DNA of 64,000 nt from JAHEZL01 sp046074525 (GTDB lineage: Bacteria; Bacteroidota; Bacteroidia; Flavobacteriales_C; GCA-002722245): the NCBI GenBank assembly GCA_046074525.1, contig JBJTOK010000055.1, positions 1 through 64,000 of the forward strand, given 5' to 3'. Positions 16,617 through 23,398 of the stretch are shown here, piece after piece. A model generated the notes under the pieces. The model did no database searches. It worked only from the letters and a program-made list of their open reading frames with translations, and was not told the DNA's origin. Both the position numbers and the translations under genes were made by a program. The first letter of the stretch is position 1, and each line of letters starts with the position of its first letter.

Positions 16617-16646
16617 GGGGATCGTCCGGCCAACGGGACGATCCCC
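16617..16646. repeat. Stable 11-bp hairpin between tRNA-Pro and the rtcB operon
   Basis: ggggatcgtcc (16617-16627) pairs perfectly with ggacgatcccc (16636-16646) around an 8-nt loop. On the minus strand it starts 8 nt after the tRNA-Pro discriminator base and is followed by no T-run, so it looks like a processing, insulating or attenuating structure more than a simple terminator. Confidence 0.7.
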
Positions 16647-16654
16647 AACTGTTG

Positions 16655-16727
16655 TCTGGAAAGCAAGACTCGAACTTGCAACCTGATGGATCCAAGCCAC
16701 CCATTCTGCCAATTGAACTATTTCCAG
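16655..16727 (-). tRNA. tRNA-Pro(UGG)-like
   Basis: 73 nt cloverleaf: acceptor CTGGAAA/TTTCCAG, U8-A9, D-stem GTTC/GAAT, anticodon stem GGTGG/CCATC with loop CTTGGAT (anticodon TGG), T-stem GCAAG/CTTGC with loop TTCGAGT, discriminator A. C1-G72 and A73 are Pro identity features. Base 37 is A, whereas tRNA-Pro is normally G37, which guards reading frame. The genome reads CAA after the discriminator, not CCA. It lies between the operator motif at 16770-16790 and the rtcB operon. Confidence 0.75.
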
Positions 16728-16769
16728 AAATATTTAAAGAACGATTACAATACAAAGTTTTTACTTATG

Positions 16770-16790
16770 TGCGCAGTATTATTGCGCAGT
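16770..16790. promoter_or_regulatory. Tandem-octamer operator, copy A, within the tRNA array
   Basis: Two tgcgcagt octamers separated by 5 nt (16770-16777 and 16783-16790), so their starts are 13 bp apart, followed by an A/T-rich tract. The 32-nt block from 16771 matches copy B at 17734 at 28 positions. On the minus strand it precedes tRNA-Pro and the rtcB operon. The WYL-type regulator at 17791 is the obvious candidate binder. Confidence 0.55.
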
Positions 16791-16813
16791 AAAAAATATT
16801 TTTAATTTTTTTG

Positions 16814-16884
16814 AGTTCGTGGTCAGATTCGAACTGACGATAGTGGTTTTGCAGACCACCGCCTTACCGCTTGGCTACACGAAC
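16814..16884 (-). tRNA. tRNA-Cys(GCA)
   Basis: 71 nt: acceptor GTTCGTG/CACGAAC, D-stem GCC/GGC, anticodon stem GTGGT/ACCAC with loop CTGCAAA (anticodon GCA), T-stem GTCAG/CTGAC with loop TTCGAAT, discriminator T (U73, a Cys identity base). All stems pair fully. The bases after the discriminator are CAA, not an encoded CCA. Five bases separate it from the Gln gene. Confidence 0.88.
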
Positions 16885-16889
16885 TTTTG

Positions 16890-16961
16890 ATGTCCGGGAA
16901 GGATTTGAACCCTCATTACTTCAGTCAGAGTGAAGTATCTTTTCCTTTAGATGACCAGACA
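16890..16961 (-). tRNA. tRNA-Gln(CUG)
   Basis: 72 nt: acceptor TGTCTGG/CCGGACA (one G-T pair), D-stem ATCT/AGAT, anticodon stem CTTCA/TGAAG with loop CTCTGAC (anticodon CTG), T-stem GAGGG/CCTTC with loop TTCAAAT. U1-A72 fits Gln, but the discriminator is T instead of the usual G73. CAA follows it in place of an encoded CCA. Confidence 0.82.
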
Positions 16962-17049
16962 ATGTAAAGGCCTCCATAACCCTGCTCTCTTATGAAGAGG
17001 TACTATTTCATCCACCCGTGCGGTTCGTGAGAACCCTTGGAGGCCTTTG
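16962..17049 (-). ncRNA. Structured spacer between tRNA-Phe and tRNA-Gln, possible small RNA
   Basis: A 10-bp outer stem (16966-16975 with 17039-17048: aaaggcctcc/ggaggccttt) closes 63 nt. Inside are ggttc/gaacc with a 4-nt loop and ctctt/aagag with a 3-nt loop. It has no T-loop consensus, so it is not a standard tRNA. The closed outer stem plus inner hairpins recall Y-RNA-like or other tRNA-associated small RNAs, but no Ro protein gene is present. Family unknown; it could also be a decayed class II tRNA or a processing structure. Confidence 0.4.
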
Positions 17050-17121
17050 TGGAACGAGGAAGAATCGAACTTCCCACTTCCCGTTTTCAGCGGGACGCTT
17101 TACCAACTAAGCTATCCTTCC
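17050..17121 (-). tRNA. tRNA-Phe(GAA), divergent second copy
   Basis: 72 nt: acceptor GGAAGGA/TCGTTCC with a G-G mismatch at pair 5-68, D-stem GCTT/AAGC, anticodon stem TCCCG/CGGGA with loop CTGAAAA (anticodon GAA), T-stem GGAAG/CTTCC with loop TTCGATT, discriminator A. It differs strongly from the canonical tRNA-Phe at 31752-31827, which has the same anticodon and an encoded CCA. Here CAA follows the discriminator. Confidence 0.82.
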
Positions 17122-17130
17122 AAATGAAAG

Positions 17131-17202
17131 CGGTGCAGATGGGACTCGAACCCACAACCTCCCGATAGACAGTCGAGTATTCTGCCATTGAACTACTGCA
17201 CC
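17131..17202 (-). tRNA. tRNA-Asp(GUC)-like
   Basis: 72 nt: acceptor GGTGCAG/CTGCACC, D-stem GTTC/GAAT, anticodon stem CTCGA/TCGGG with loop CTGTCTA (anticodon GTC), T-stem GTGGG/CCCAT with loop TTCGAGT, discriminator G as in Asp. Base 37, normally a purine, is T. CTT follows the discriminator, so there is no encoded CCA. The Phe gene follows 9 nt downstream. Confidence 0.78.
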
Positions 17203-17379
17203 AATATTTACGAGTTTGTCGCTTCGCTATGAAGAAGGCTTTTTCAGAACATTGTTCCTGCATAGTGTAAGAACTGTGGCCTTTAACCACTCCTTCCTCC
17301 GTATCACCAACCACTAGCGCCAGTGCCGCGAATGACACACTCTTTACGATTGCTTTTTTTATGACAATCGTTTTAAAAA
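17203..17379 (-). other. Spacer between tRNA-Tyr and tRNA-Asp
   Basis: 177 nt with a perfect 7-bp hairpin near its start on the minus strand (acgattg/caatcgt, about 17349-17374) and a reading frame without ATG that runs on into tRNA-Asp. I support no gene here. Confidence 0.5.
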
Positions 17380-17463
17380 TGGGAGCGACAGGATTCGAAC
17401 CTGTTAAGTCTCGAGACGCCGGTTTTACATACCGGATCAACTCTCCAGCGTTGACGAACTTCC
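17380..17463 (-). tRNA. tRNA-Tyr(GUA)-like, irregular acceptor side
   Basis: 84 nt class II form: anticodon stem CCGGT/ACCGG with loop ATGTAAA (anticodon GTA), a 14-nt variable arm containing gtctcgagac, T-stem ACAGG/CCTGT with loop TTCGAAT, discriminator A. The 5' half is poor: the acceptor GGAAGTT pairs with CGCTCCC at only four of seven positions plus one G-T pair, position 8 is C rather than U, and the D-stem is a 5-bp TCAAC/GTTGA. No encoded CCA. It may be decayed or specialised. Confidence 0.6.
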
Positions 17464-17497
17464 TGAAATGTCAATGAACTTGTTTGGGTTAAGGCAT

Positions 17498-17531
17498 AAA
17501 AAAAGCCCCGGTTTTCACTGGGGCTTTTTTT
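17498..17531. terminator. Bidirectional intrinsic terminator
   Basis: aaaaaaagcccc and ggggcttttttt pair over 12 bp around a 10-nt loop. On the minus strand it lies 15 nt past the stop of the small frame 17547-17684 and separates it from the tRNA array. Confidence 0.85.
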
Positions 17532-17546
17532 ATTATGTGTGCTGCG

Positions 17547-17684
17547 TTACGACATAAGATATAATCCCGGTGTGTCATTAAAGTCATCATAGGCTTGAAA
17601 ATAAGTGTCTATGAAGTGCTTCGTCTGCTGCGGCAGATATAGGCAGTGCGAGGTTGAGCTGATATGTCCTTTTGTGTTGTTCAT
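17547..17684 (-). CDS. Small open frame with its own terminator
   Basis: 45 codons (MNNTKGHISST... to ...GLYLMS), starting at ATG 17684 and ending in TAA 15 nt before the terminator 17498-17531. The middle has Q-Q-T-K-H and an acidic YDDFND stretch. No family recognised and the ribosome-binding site is weak. It is read away from the operator at 17733-17753, divergent from the WYL-PhyH gene, so both could share control. It may be a genuine microprotein or a chance frame within an untranslated RNA. Confidence 0.4.
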   Translation of the reverse strand: MNNTKGHISSTSHCLYLPQQTKHFIDTYFQAYDDFNDTPGLYLMS

Positions 17685-17732
17685 TTTAATGTCTTTCTTT
17701 TTTCATGTCTAAAGCGAAGATAAAATGGTAAT

Positions 17733-17753
17733 TACGCAGTCTTTTTGCGTAGT
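17733..17753. promoter_or_regulatory. Tandem-octamer operator, copy B, upstream of the WYL-PhyH gene
   Basis: tacgcagt and tgcgtagt (17733-17740 and 17746-17753) are separated by 5 nt, as in copy A at 16770-16790, and followed by the same A-tract. It lies 37 nt before the ATG at 17791 and in the divergent gap towards 17684. Autoregulation by the WYL-type protein is the simplest reading. Confidence 0.6.
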
Positions 17754-17790
17754 AAAAAATATTTTAATTATTTTTCAAAAAAAATCCGCT

Positions 17791-19515
17791 ATGCCTGCAA
17801 ATCGTAATGCACTTATCCGATATAAAACAATTGATCAATGTTTGCAAAACCGCTACAGGAAGTGGACTTTGGAGGATTTGATCGAAGTTTGCTCCGACAC
17901 TTTATATGAATACGAAGGAATAGATAAAGGTATTAGCCGCCGTACCATTCAAATGGACATCCAGATGATGCGCAGCGAAAAGCTGGGGTATAATGCGCCT
18001 ATTGTTGTGCTGGATAAAAAATATTATACCTATGAAGATCCTTCCTATTCTATCACCAATATCCCTCTGACCAATCAGGATTTGTCGAAATTATCGGAAA
18101 CTGTTGAAATACTCCGTCAGTTCAAGGGCTTTTCGCATTTTCAGGAATTGGACGGAATGGTGCAGAAACTCGAAGACCATATTCATTCGGCAAAAACCAA
18201 GAAGCATACGGTAATTCACATCGAGAAAAATGAAAATCTGAAAGGATTGGAATTTCTGGATGAGTTGTATCAATCCGTTGTGCAGCAGAGATGTATTCAT
18301 TTGACCTATCAGTCGTTTAAAGCCCGCCAGGCCAATTCCTTTAATTTCCATCCTTACCATCTTAAGGAATTCCGTAATCGTTGGTTTGTGATTGGTGTGA
18401 AAAGAAAAGGCGATGTGGTGATGAATCTGGCTTTAGACAGAATTATTGGCATTGAAGATGGAGATCTTCCTTATTACAGGGACGAAGATTTTGATGCCGA
18501 AAAATATTTTGAGCATGTGATTGGTGTGTCGGTGAGCCCGACTTTAGCGCCTATTCATGTGCATTTGTATGTTACGCATGTTCATGCGCCATATATTATC
18601 ACCAAGCCTTTACACAAGTCGCAGCAGATCATCAATCGCGATAATTTTGGAATGACAATTTCAATTAAGGTGCAGCACAATTTTGAATTGGAAAAAGAAA
18701 TTTTGTCCTATGGTGATGGTGTTAAAGTGCTTTCACCTCCTTCTTTGCGACGAAATATTTTGGAGCGGGTGAATGGTGCTTTGGATTTGTACAAAACCGA
18801 GTTGAGTGAAAGCGGATTGAAAGCTACCGTTCAGAAGCTGGAACATAAGGGCTATGACATTCTCAATTTTGTGTACACGAAAAGAGAAATTAAAAAGATA
18901 GGAGGTTTATTGGATGCATATCTCAAGAAAAACCCGGCAAAAACTTTTGCCAGAAGAAAATTATTGCAAAGTATTCCCGAGTTGAAAGCTGTACTATTCA
19001 ATAAAAATCTGAAAGAAATTATTCATGCCATTGATCCAAAAGCTTTTTTGTGTAAGGCGATTTATTTCGACAAGCCTTTGGATGCCAACTGGTATGTTAC
19101 CTGGCATCAGGATGTGCCGATCAATGTTGACAAAAAGATGAGCATTGCGGGCTATAGCTGCTGGACGAATAAAGAAGGAGTGATTGGTGTGCGGCCACCG
19201 GAAGAAGTATCGAAGTCTGTTTTTTCCATGCGCATTCATCTGGATGACACTGATGAAAGTAACGGTGCGCTGAAAATTGTTCCGGGCTCCCAGAACAAAA
19301 TCCTGAGTGCTCCCGAAATAGAATTGATTACCACTAATTCTATTCCGAAAATTTGTGTGGTGCCAGCGGGAGGAATTCAGCTGATGAAGCCTTTGGTTTT
19401 ACACGCTTCTTCAAAATCAACTTCGCAGAAAAGAAGAAGGGTGATCCACCTTGAGTTTACGTCTCGTGAACTGCCGCGTGGTTTAGAGTGGGAGGAAAAG
19501 ATGTTGCTACTTTAA
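17791..19515 (+). CDS. WYL-domain regulator fused to a PhyH-type Fe(II)/2-oxoglutarate dioxygenase domain
   Basis: 574 aa from the ATG at 17791, which fits the family N-terminus. Residues 1-85 form a helix-turn-helix region (KGISRRTIQMDIQMMR as recognition helix). About residues 150-225 form a WYL-type ligand-binding domain (FHPYHLKEFRNRWFVIG; LALDRI), and about 245-335 its C-terminal extension. Residues 345-574 resemble phytanoyl-CoA dioxygenase: H439 and D441 (WHQD), distal H538 and Arg near 549 make a plausible iron and 2-oxoglutarate site. The frame is unbroken. WYL proteins often control defence and RNA-repair genes; the operator motif links this one to the rtcB operon. The dioxygenase substrate is unknown, possibly a nucleic acid or a signal molecule. 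Confidence 0.82.
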   Translation: MPANRNALIRYKTIDQCLQNRYRKWTLEDLIEVCSDTLYEYEGIDKGISRRTIQMDIQMMRSEKLGYNAPIVVLDKKYYTYEDPSYSITNIPLTNQDLSKLSETVEILRQFKGFSHFQELDGMVQKLEDHIHSAKTKKHTVIHIEKNENLKGLEFLDELYQSVVQQRCIHLTYQSFKARQANSFNFHPYHLKEFRNRWFVIGVKRKGDVVMNLALDRIIGIEDGDLPYYRDEDFDAEKYFEHVIGVSVSPTLAPIHVHLYVTHVHAPYIITKPLHKSQQIINRDNFGMTISIKVQHNFELEKEILSYGDGVKVLSPPSLRRNILERVNGALDLYKTELSESGLKATVQKLEHKGYDILNFVYTKREIKKIGGLLDAYLKKNPAKTFARRKLLQSIPELKAVLFNKNLKEIIHAIDPKAFLCKAIYFDKPLDANWYVTWHQDVPINVDKKMSIAGYSCWTNKEGVIGVRPPEEVSKSVFSMRIHLDDTDESNGALKIVPGSQNKILSAPEIELITTNSIPKICVVPAGGIQLMKPLVLHASSKSTSQKRRRVIHLEFTSRELPRGLEWEEKMLLL

Positions 19516-19746
19516 CAGCGCTTCAATTTTCTCTGCCAGTTTCACATCTTTTTCGGTGACGATGTTGCCGGCACTGTGCGTGTTCAGGCGGATGCTAACC
19601 GTGTTGTACACATTCTGCCAGTCGGGATGATGATCGGCTTTTTCGGCGAGTAACGCCACTTTGCTCATGAATCCAAAAGCCTCCACAAAATTTTTGAATT
19701 TGAAAGTGGCTTCCAGTGCGTTGTTATTTTCCTTAAAGTGCTGCAT
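19507..19746 (-). CDS. Pterin-4a-carbinolamine dehydratase
   Basis: 79 aa. The EKADHHPDW segment followed by YNTVSIRLNTH and a final D in EKD matches the PCD active-site signature (HH-P-W, then H and D). It dehydrates 4a-hydroxytetrahydrobiopterin formed by aromatic amino acid hydroxylases. It lacks the N-terminal extension of some relatives, but the family core is about this length. It converges with the WYL-PhyH gene, with a 9-bp overlap of coding ends. Confidence 0.85.
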   Translation of the reverse strand: MQHFKENNNALEATFKFKNFVEAFGFMSKVALLAEKADHHPDWQNVYNTVSIRLNTHSAGNIVTEKDVKLAEKIEALLK

Positions 19747-19873
19747 ATATTTTCAATAAAGGCGTGAAATTTTAAAAAAAGTAAGTAACTATGAAGTATA
19801 AATTTAAAACTAAATACTTACAGATATGAAATGAGCCTTAATGGCTAATTCCATAGATTAAAATTATCTACTT

Positions 19874-20284
19874 ATGAAAAGAACAGCATCTGCCCACTGG
19901 GAAGGCACAGGAAAAGAAGGAAAAGGAAATGTTTCCACCCAAAGCACGGTATTGAATAAAACCCAATATTCTTACGGTTCCCGTTTTGAACAAGGCGTTG
20001 GTACCAACCCTGAAGAATTGATTGGCGCTGCTCACGCAGGTTGCTTCACCATGAAGCTGAGCTTCGTGTTGGTAGCTGCGGGATTCACTGCCGAATCTTT
20101 GGATACCACCTGCGAAGTAACTTTGGAAAACGGATCGGTAACTTCTTCGGCTTTGACCTTGAAAGCAAAAGTTCCTGGTATCTCTGCCGAGCAATTTGCC
20201 ACGGCTGCTGAAGAGGCAAAAATAAACTGCCCTATTTCAAAATTGCTGAATACTAAAATTACTTTGGAGTATACTTTAGGATAG
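19874..20284 (+). CDS. OsmC-family peroxiredoxin-like protein
   Basis: 136 aa. GAAHAGCFTMKLS provides the first catalytic Cys (C57) and EAKINCPISKLL the second (C119); GTNPEELIGAAHA is the OsmC core helix. OsmC proteins reduce organic hydroperoxides in the cytoplasm using the Cys pair. The ATG follows an AT-rich leader of 127 nt. A hairpin terminator follows immediately. Confidence 0.93.
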   Translation: MKRTASAHWEGTGKEGKGNVSTQSTVLNKTQYSYGSRFEQGVGTNPEELIGAAHAGCFTMKLSFVLVAAGFTAESLDTTCEVTLENGSVTSSALTLKAKVPGISAEQFATAAEEAKINCPISKLLNTKITLEYTLG

Positions 20285-20303
20285 GCTTCAATGAATTGTT
20301 TTT

Positions 20304-20329
20304 GTAAAGGCTCCGCAAGGGGCCTTTAC
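20304..20329. terminator. Terminator between osmC and the antiporter gene
   Basis: gtaaaggc and gcctttac pair over 8 bp around a 10-nt loop, then a short T-run. It overlaps the last codons of the convergent antiporter gene and probably serves the OsmC gene. Confidence 0.6.
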
Positions 20330-22554
20330 TTTTTCGGGTAATCGGTATTGTCTTTCATCAACACCTGAATCCTTTTTTCGCTGCCCACTATCCAAAGGAT
20401 ATCGTCGCTTTTGAAAACCGTTCGGGATTCAGGGTTCAGTATGCGCTGCTCTCCTCTTTCTATTCCTACTACCAAGCCTTTGGTTAATTCTCTTATGCCC
20501 GATTCCCGGATACTTTTTCCAATTAAGCTCGATTGCTCACACAGCCTGAAGTGGTGCAATGAAACTTCCTGTTTTTTGTCGATGTATTCCTCTCCCGGCG
20601 TATGTGATTCCAGGTAATTTTTAAAATCCTGCAATTGTTTGTCCGTGCCTATTACCGATAAGATATCGTTGGGGTACAATCTTTCGTCCCGAGAAGGGAC
20701 ATTAATGTAAATATCGCCGCGTTCGATGATGGCGATATTGATTCCGAATTCCTCCCGAAGATTTGATTCCAGCAGCGTTTTTCCGATGTAAGGCGATTGC
20801 GGCCTGAGTTTAAAAGTAGCAAAGTGCGTGTCCCATGGCGTTAAAGCAGGAGCAGGGATTTTTTGGTTTTCCCTTTCATTCAGATTGGATAAAAACCGAG
20901 ACTCTATTCGGCCATAAAAATTTTGTATTTTTTTAGAAAACAATACCAGTATTGCTGTAGTGGTGAGTGCTCCGATGAGTGCCACTGTGGGAGAATACAG
21001 GCGGTCGAATAAAAACCCGATGTAAAAAATGGCCAGAAATATCCTGCTTAGCATCAGCACCACCATTGGTCCTCTTTGCAGCGACTTCATCCATACATTG
21101 GCGTAAGCTTGTCGCTGGGTGCGGCGAAAAGCCAAAGCCCAGAGGAAAGGGCCCAGTATGAGCAAAGTAATAATCAATGTAATGACTTTGCCCCATGTGT
21201 AATGGGAAAATGAAGGCAGTAAATATTCTGTACTCAGCAGGATAATGGTAATGATCACTACCGAGAAAATCACCACATTGATGAAATAAAAACGCAGCAA
21301 TTTTTTCCAGTCGCTTTCCTCGCTTACTTTGTCAGCGCCTGCGCTATAGGCAGCCAATGCTTTCGTCCATTTTTCAGGCAATCGTCGTTCCAGCAGGTGA
21401 TACATGGGTTCGGAAAGACGTATCATGAAAGGCGTGGTAAAAGTAGTGAGTACCGACACAGCTACCGCGATAGGATAAAGGAAATCGGCAGTGACTCCCA
21501 GGCTGAGGCCCAGACTGGCGATAATGAAAGAAAATTCGCCGATTTGCGAAAGACTCATTCCCGATTGCACCGCTACCTTCAGAGGCTGACCTGTGAGCAA
21601 GGCTCCTCCCGTGACAAATAAAGGTTTTCCGAAAAGTAAAACAGAAGTGGCAATAACAATAGGCCATGCATGCAAGATCAGCATTTGCGGATCAATCAAC
21701 ATTCCCACCGATACAAAAAATATGGCCCCGAAAAGATTTTTGAGCGGTTGTATCAGGTGTTCAATTTTTTCCGCCTTGGTGGTTTCTGCCAGTATCGATC
21801 CCATAATGAAAGCACCTAACGCCGAAGAGAATCCGGCTTTTGTGGCCAGGAAAACCATGAGGAAGCACAGTGAAAGAGAAACAATCAGCAAGGTTTCCTC
21901 ATTGATCATATTTTTTATTCTCTTTAAAAAAGTAGGCAGAAAAAATATGCCGCCCACAAACCAAAGCACCAGAAAGAAAGCCAGCTTCAGCACCGATTCT
22001 ATCATTTCTATGCCCGCAAAGCTTTGGCTTATCGCCACGGTGGAAAGCATTACCATGAGCAATACGGCAATCAAATCTTCAGTCACCAGTACGCCCAATA
22101 CAATGCCCGTGAATTTTTGTGTTTTTACACCAAGATCGTTGAATGCCCTGGCGATGATGGTAGTGGATGCTATCGCCAAAATACCGCCCAGGAACAAGCT
22201 GGTCATGTTGTCCCAATTCATCATCCGTCCGGCAAGATATCCGGTAAGCATCGTCATGCCTACTCCGGCGAAAGCAGTAATGATGGCCACACCGCCCACT
22301 TTGAAAAGTTTTTTGAAGCTGAATTCCAGTCCCAGACTGAACAACAGGAAGATCACCCCTATGTCGGCCCAGGTGCGTATGCTTTCTATTTCAATGATCG
22401 TAGGGAACAGGTGAAAATTAGGGCCTACCAGCAAGCCTGCAACAATATATCCCAGAACAACAGGTTGCTTCAGTTTTTTAAACAGTAGGATAATTATCGC
22501 AGCAGCACCCAGTATAAGGGCCAGATCGGATATGAGTACAGGGAGATGAACCAT
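20326..22554 (-). CDS. KefB-type monovalent cation:proton antiporter (CPA2 family)
   Basis: 742 aa from the ATG at 22554; a longer frame to 22614 adds 20 residues without hallmark. About 12 membrane segments lie in residues 5-400, with FSLGLEFSFKKL and GAFIMGSILAETTKAEKIEHLI motifs of CPA2 exchangers, and more membrane segments at about 440-560. Two TrkA-C-type regulatory domains follow in the last 150 residues (PYIGKTLLESNLREEFG; SLIGKSIRESGIRE). It moves K+ or Na+ against protons. No TrkA-N domain is apparent. Confidence 0.86.
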   Translation of the reverse strand: MVHLPVLISDLALILGAAAIIILLFKKLKQPVVLGYIVAGLLVGPNFHLFPTIIEIESIRTWADIGVIFLLFSLGLEFSFKKLFKVGGVAIITAFAGVGMTMLTGYLAGRMMNWDNMTSLFLGGILAIASTTIIARAFNDLGVKTQKFTGIVLGVLVTEDLIAVLLMVMLSTVAISQSFAGIEMIESVLKLAFFLVLWFVGGIFFLPTFLKRIKNMINEETLLIVSLSLCFLMVFLATKAGFSSALGAFIMGSILAETTKAEKIEHLIQPLKNLFGAIFFVSVGMLIDPQMLILHAWPIVIATSVLLFGKPLFVTGGALLTGQPLKVAVQSGMSLSQIGEFSFIIASLGLSLGVTADFLYPIAVAVSVLTTFTTPFMIRLSEPMYHLLERRLPEKWTKALAAYSAGADKVSEESDWKKLLRFYFINVVIFSVVIITIILLSTEYLLPSFSHYTWGKVITLIITLLILGPFLWALAFRRTQRQAYANVWMKSLQRGPMVVLMLSRIFLAIFYIGFLFDRLYSPTVALIGALTTTAILVLFSKKIQNFYGRIESRFLSNLNERENQKIPAPALTPWDTHFATFKLRPQSPYIGKTLLESNLREEFGINIAIIERGDIYINVPSRDERLYPNDILSVIGTDKQLQDFKNYLESHTPGEEYIDKKQEVSLHHFRLCEQSSLIGKSIRESGIRELTKGLVVGIERGEQRILNPESRTVFKSDDILWIVGSEKRIQVLMKDNTDYPKK

Positions 22555-22708
22555 AAGGCAAGATAAAGAAATGGAGTTGCACCAGGAAAAAAGCTCTTTC
22601 TGATTTAATGACAATTTAATTCTTTTTCCTGTAAGCGAGATTCTTAAAAATTGATTAAAAAACTTTACAAGTCTTGCACCACTAGATCAAATTGTGAATA
22701 TTTACGGG

Positions 22709-23398
22709 ATGAGTAATAGTCCTATGATCCTGATTATAGAAGATGAGCCCAAGGTAGCTTCTTTTGTAGGGAAAGGTCTTGAAGAAAATGGCTATGCCGT
22801 GGACATTGCCTATGATGGCTTGATAGGTATGCAAAAAGTATTGGCCGGTTCTTATGATGTGGTGATCCTGGATGTCAATATTCCTCTCCTGAATGGTTAC
22901 CTGGTGTGCAGGGAAATCAGGATTGCAAAACCCAATCTTCCTGTGCTCATGCTCACGGCGATGAGCTCAACAGAAGATAAGCTTACAGGTTTTGATGCCG
23001 GTGCCGATGATTACCTGGTAAAGCCTTTTGAATTTCGTGAACTGTTGGCGCGGATCAAGGTATTGCTCCGGCAACGCAAGACCGGCGGTATTAACAGTAA
23101 TGTACTTAAAGCAGGAGATCTGCTGATGAACCTTGATTCAAGGTCTGTAACAAGAAATGGTGAAAAAATAGAGCTTACCGGAAAAGAATATGCCCTGCTT
23201 GAATTCCTTGTGAAGAATAAAGGACGCGTAATTTCGCGCAGCGAGATAGCCGAAAAAATATGGGATATCACGTTTGATACCGGAACCAATGTCATTGATG
23301 TATATATCAATTTCCTGAGAAAAAAGATAGACAAGGATTTTGATGTTAAATTGATCCATACGCATTTTGGAATAGGATATGTCCTAAAAGAATCTTGA
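22709..23398 (+). CDS. OmpR-family response regulator
   Basis: 229 aa from the ATG at 22709; a GTG at 22694 or ATG at 22724 are possible. Residues 5-120 form the receiver: acidic EDE, phospho-acceptor in VVILDVNIP, T in LMLTAMSS and Lys in LVKPFEF. Residues 130-229 form a winged-helix DNA-binding domain ending in THFGIGYVL. It is coupled to the histidine kinase by a TGATG overlap, and the RND efflux operon follows on the same strand, suggesting metal-responsive control. Confidence 0.93.
   Translation: MSNSPMILIIEDEPKVASFVGKGLEENGYAVDIAYDGLIGMQKVLAGSYDVVILDVNIPLLNGYLVCREIRIAKPNLPVLMLTAMSSTEDKLTGFDAGADDYLVKPFEFRELLARIKVLLRQRKTGGINSNVLKAGDLLMNLDSRSVTRNGEKIELTGKEYALLEFLVKNKGRVISRSEIAEKIWDITFDTGTNVIDVYINFLRKKIDKDFDVKLIHTHFGIGYVLKES

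Noticed and set aside
16962..17049. Spacer as an additional tRNA (Leu/Ser class)
   Set aside because: Outer stem and a 7-nt loop exist, but no TTC T-loop or D-arm is present in either orientation.
17087..17440. 117-codon frame across tRNA genes
   Set aside because: It runs through tRNA-Asp and part of tRNA-Phe and lacks a proper start; the tRNAs explain the sequence.
11101..17470. CRISPR array or prophage explanation for the tRNA island
   Set aside because: No regular direct repeats with spacers, integrase, or structural phage genes are present; tRNA spacing is irregular.
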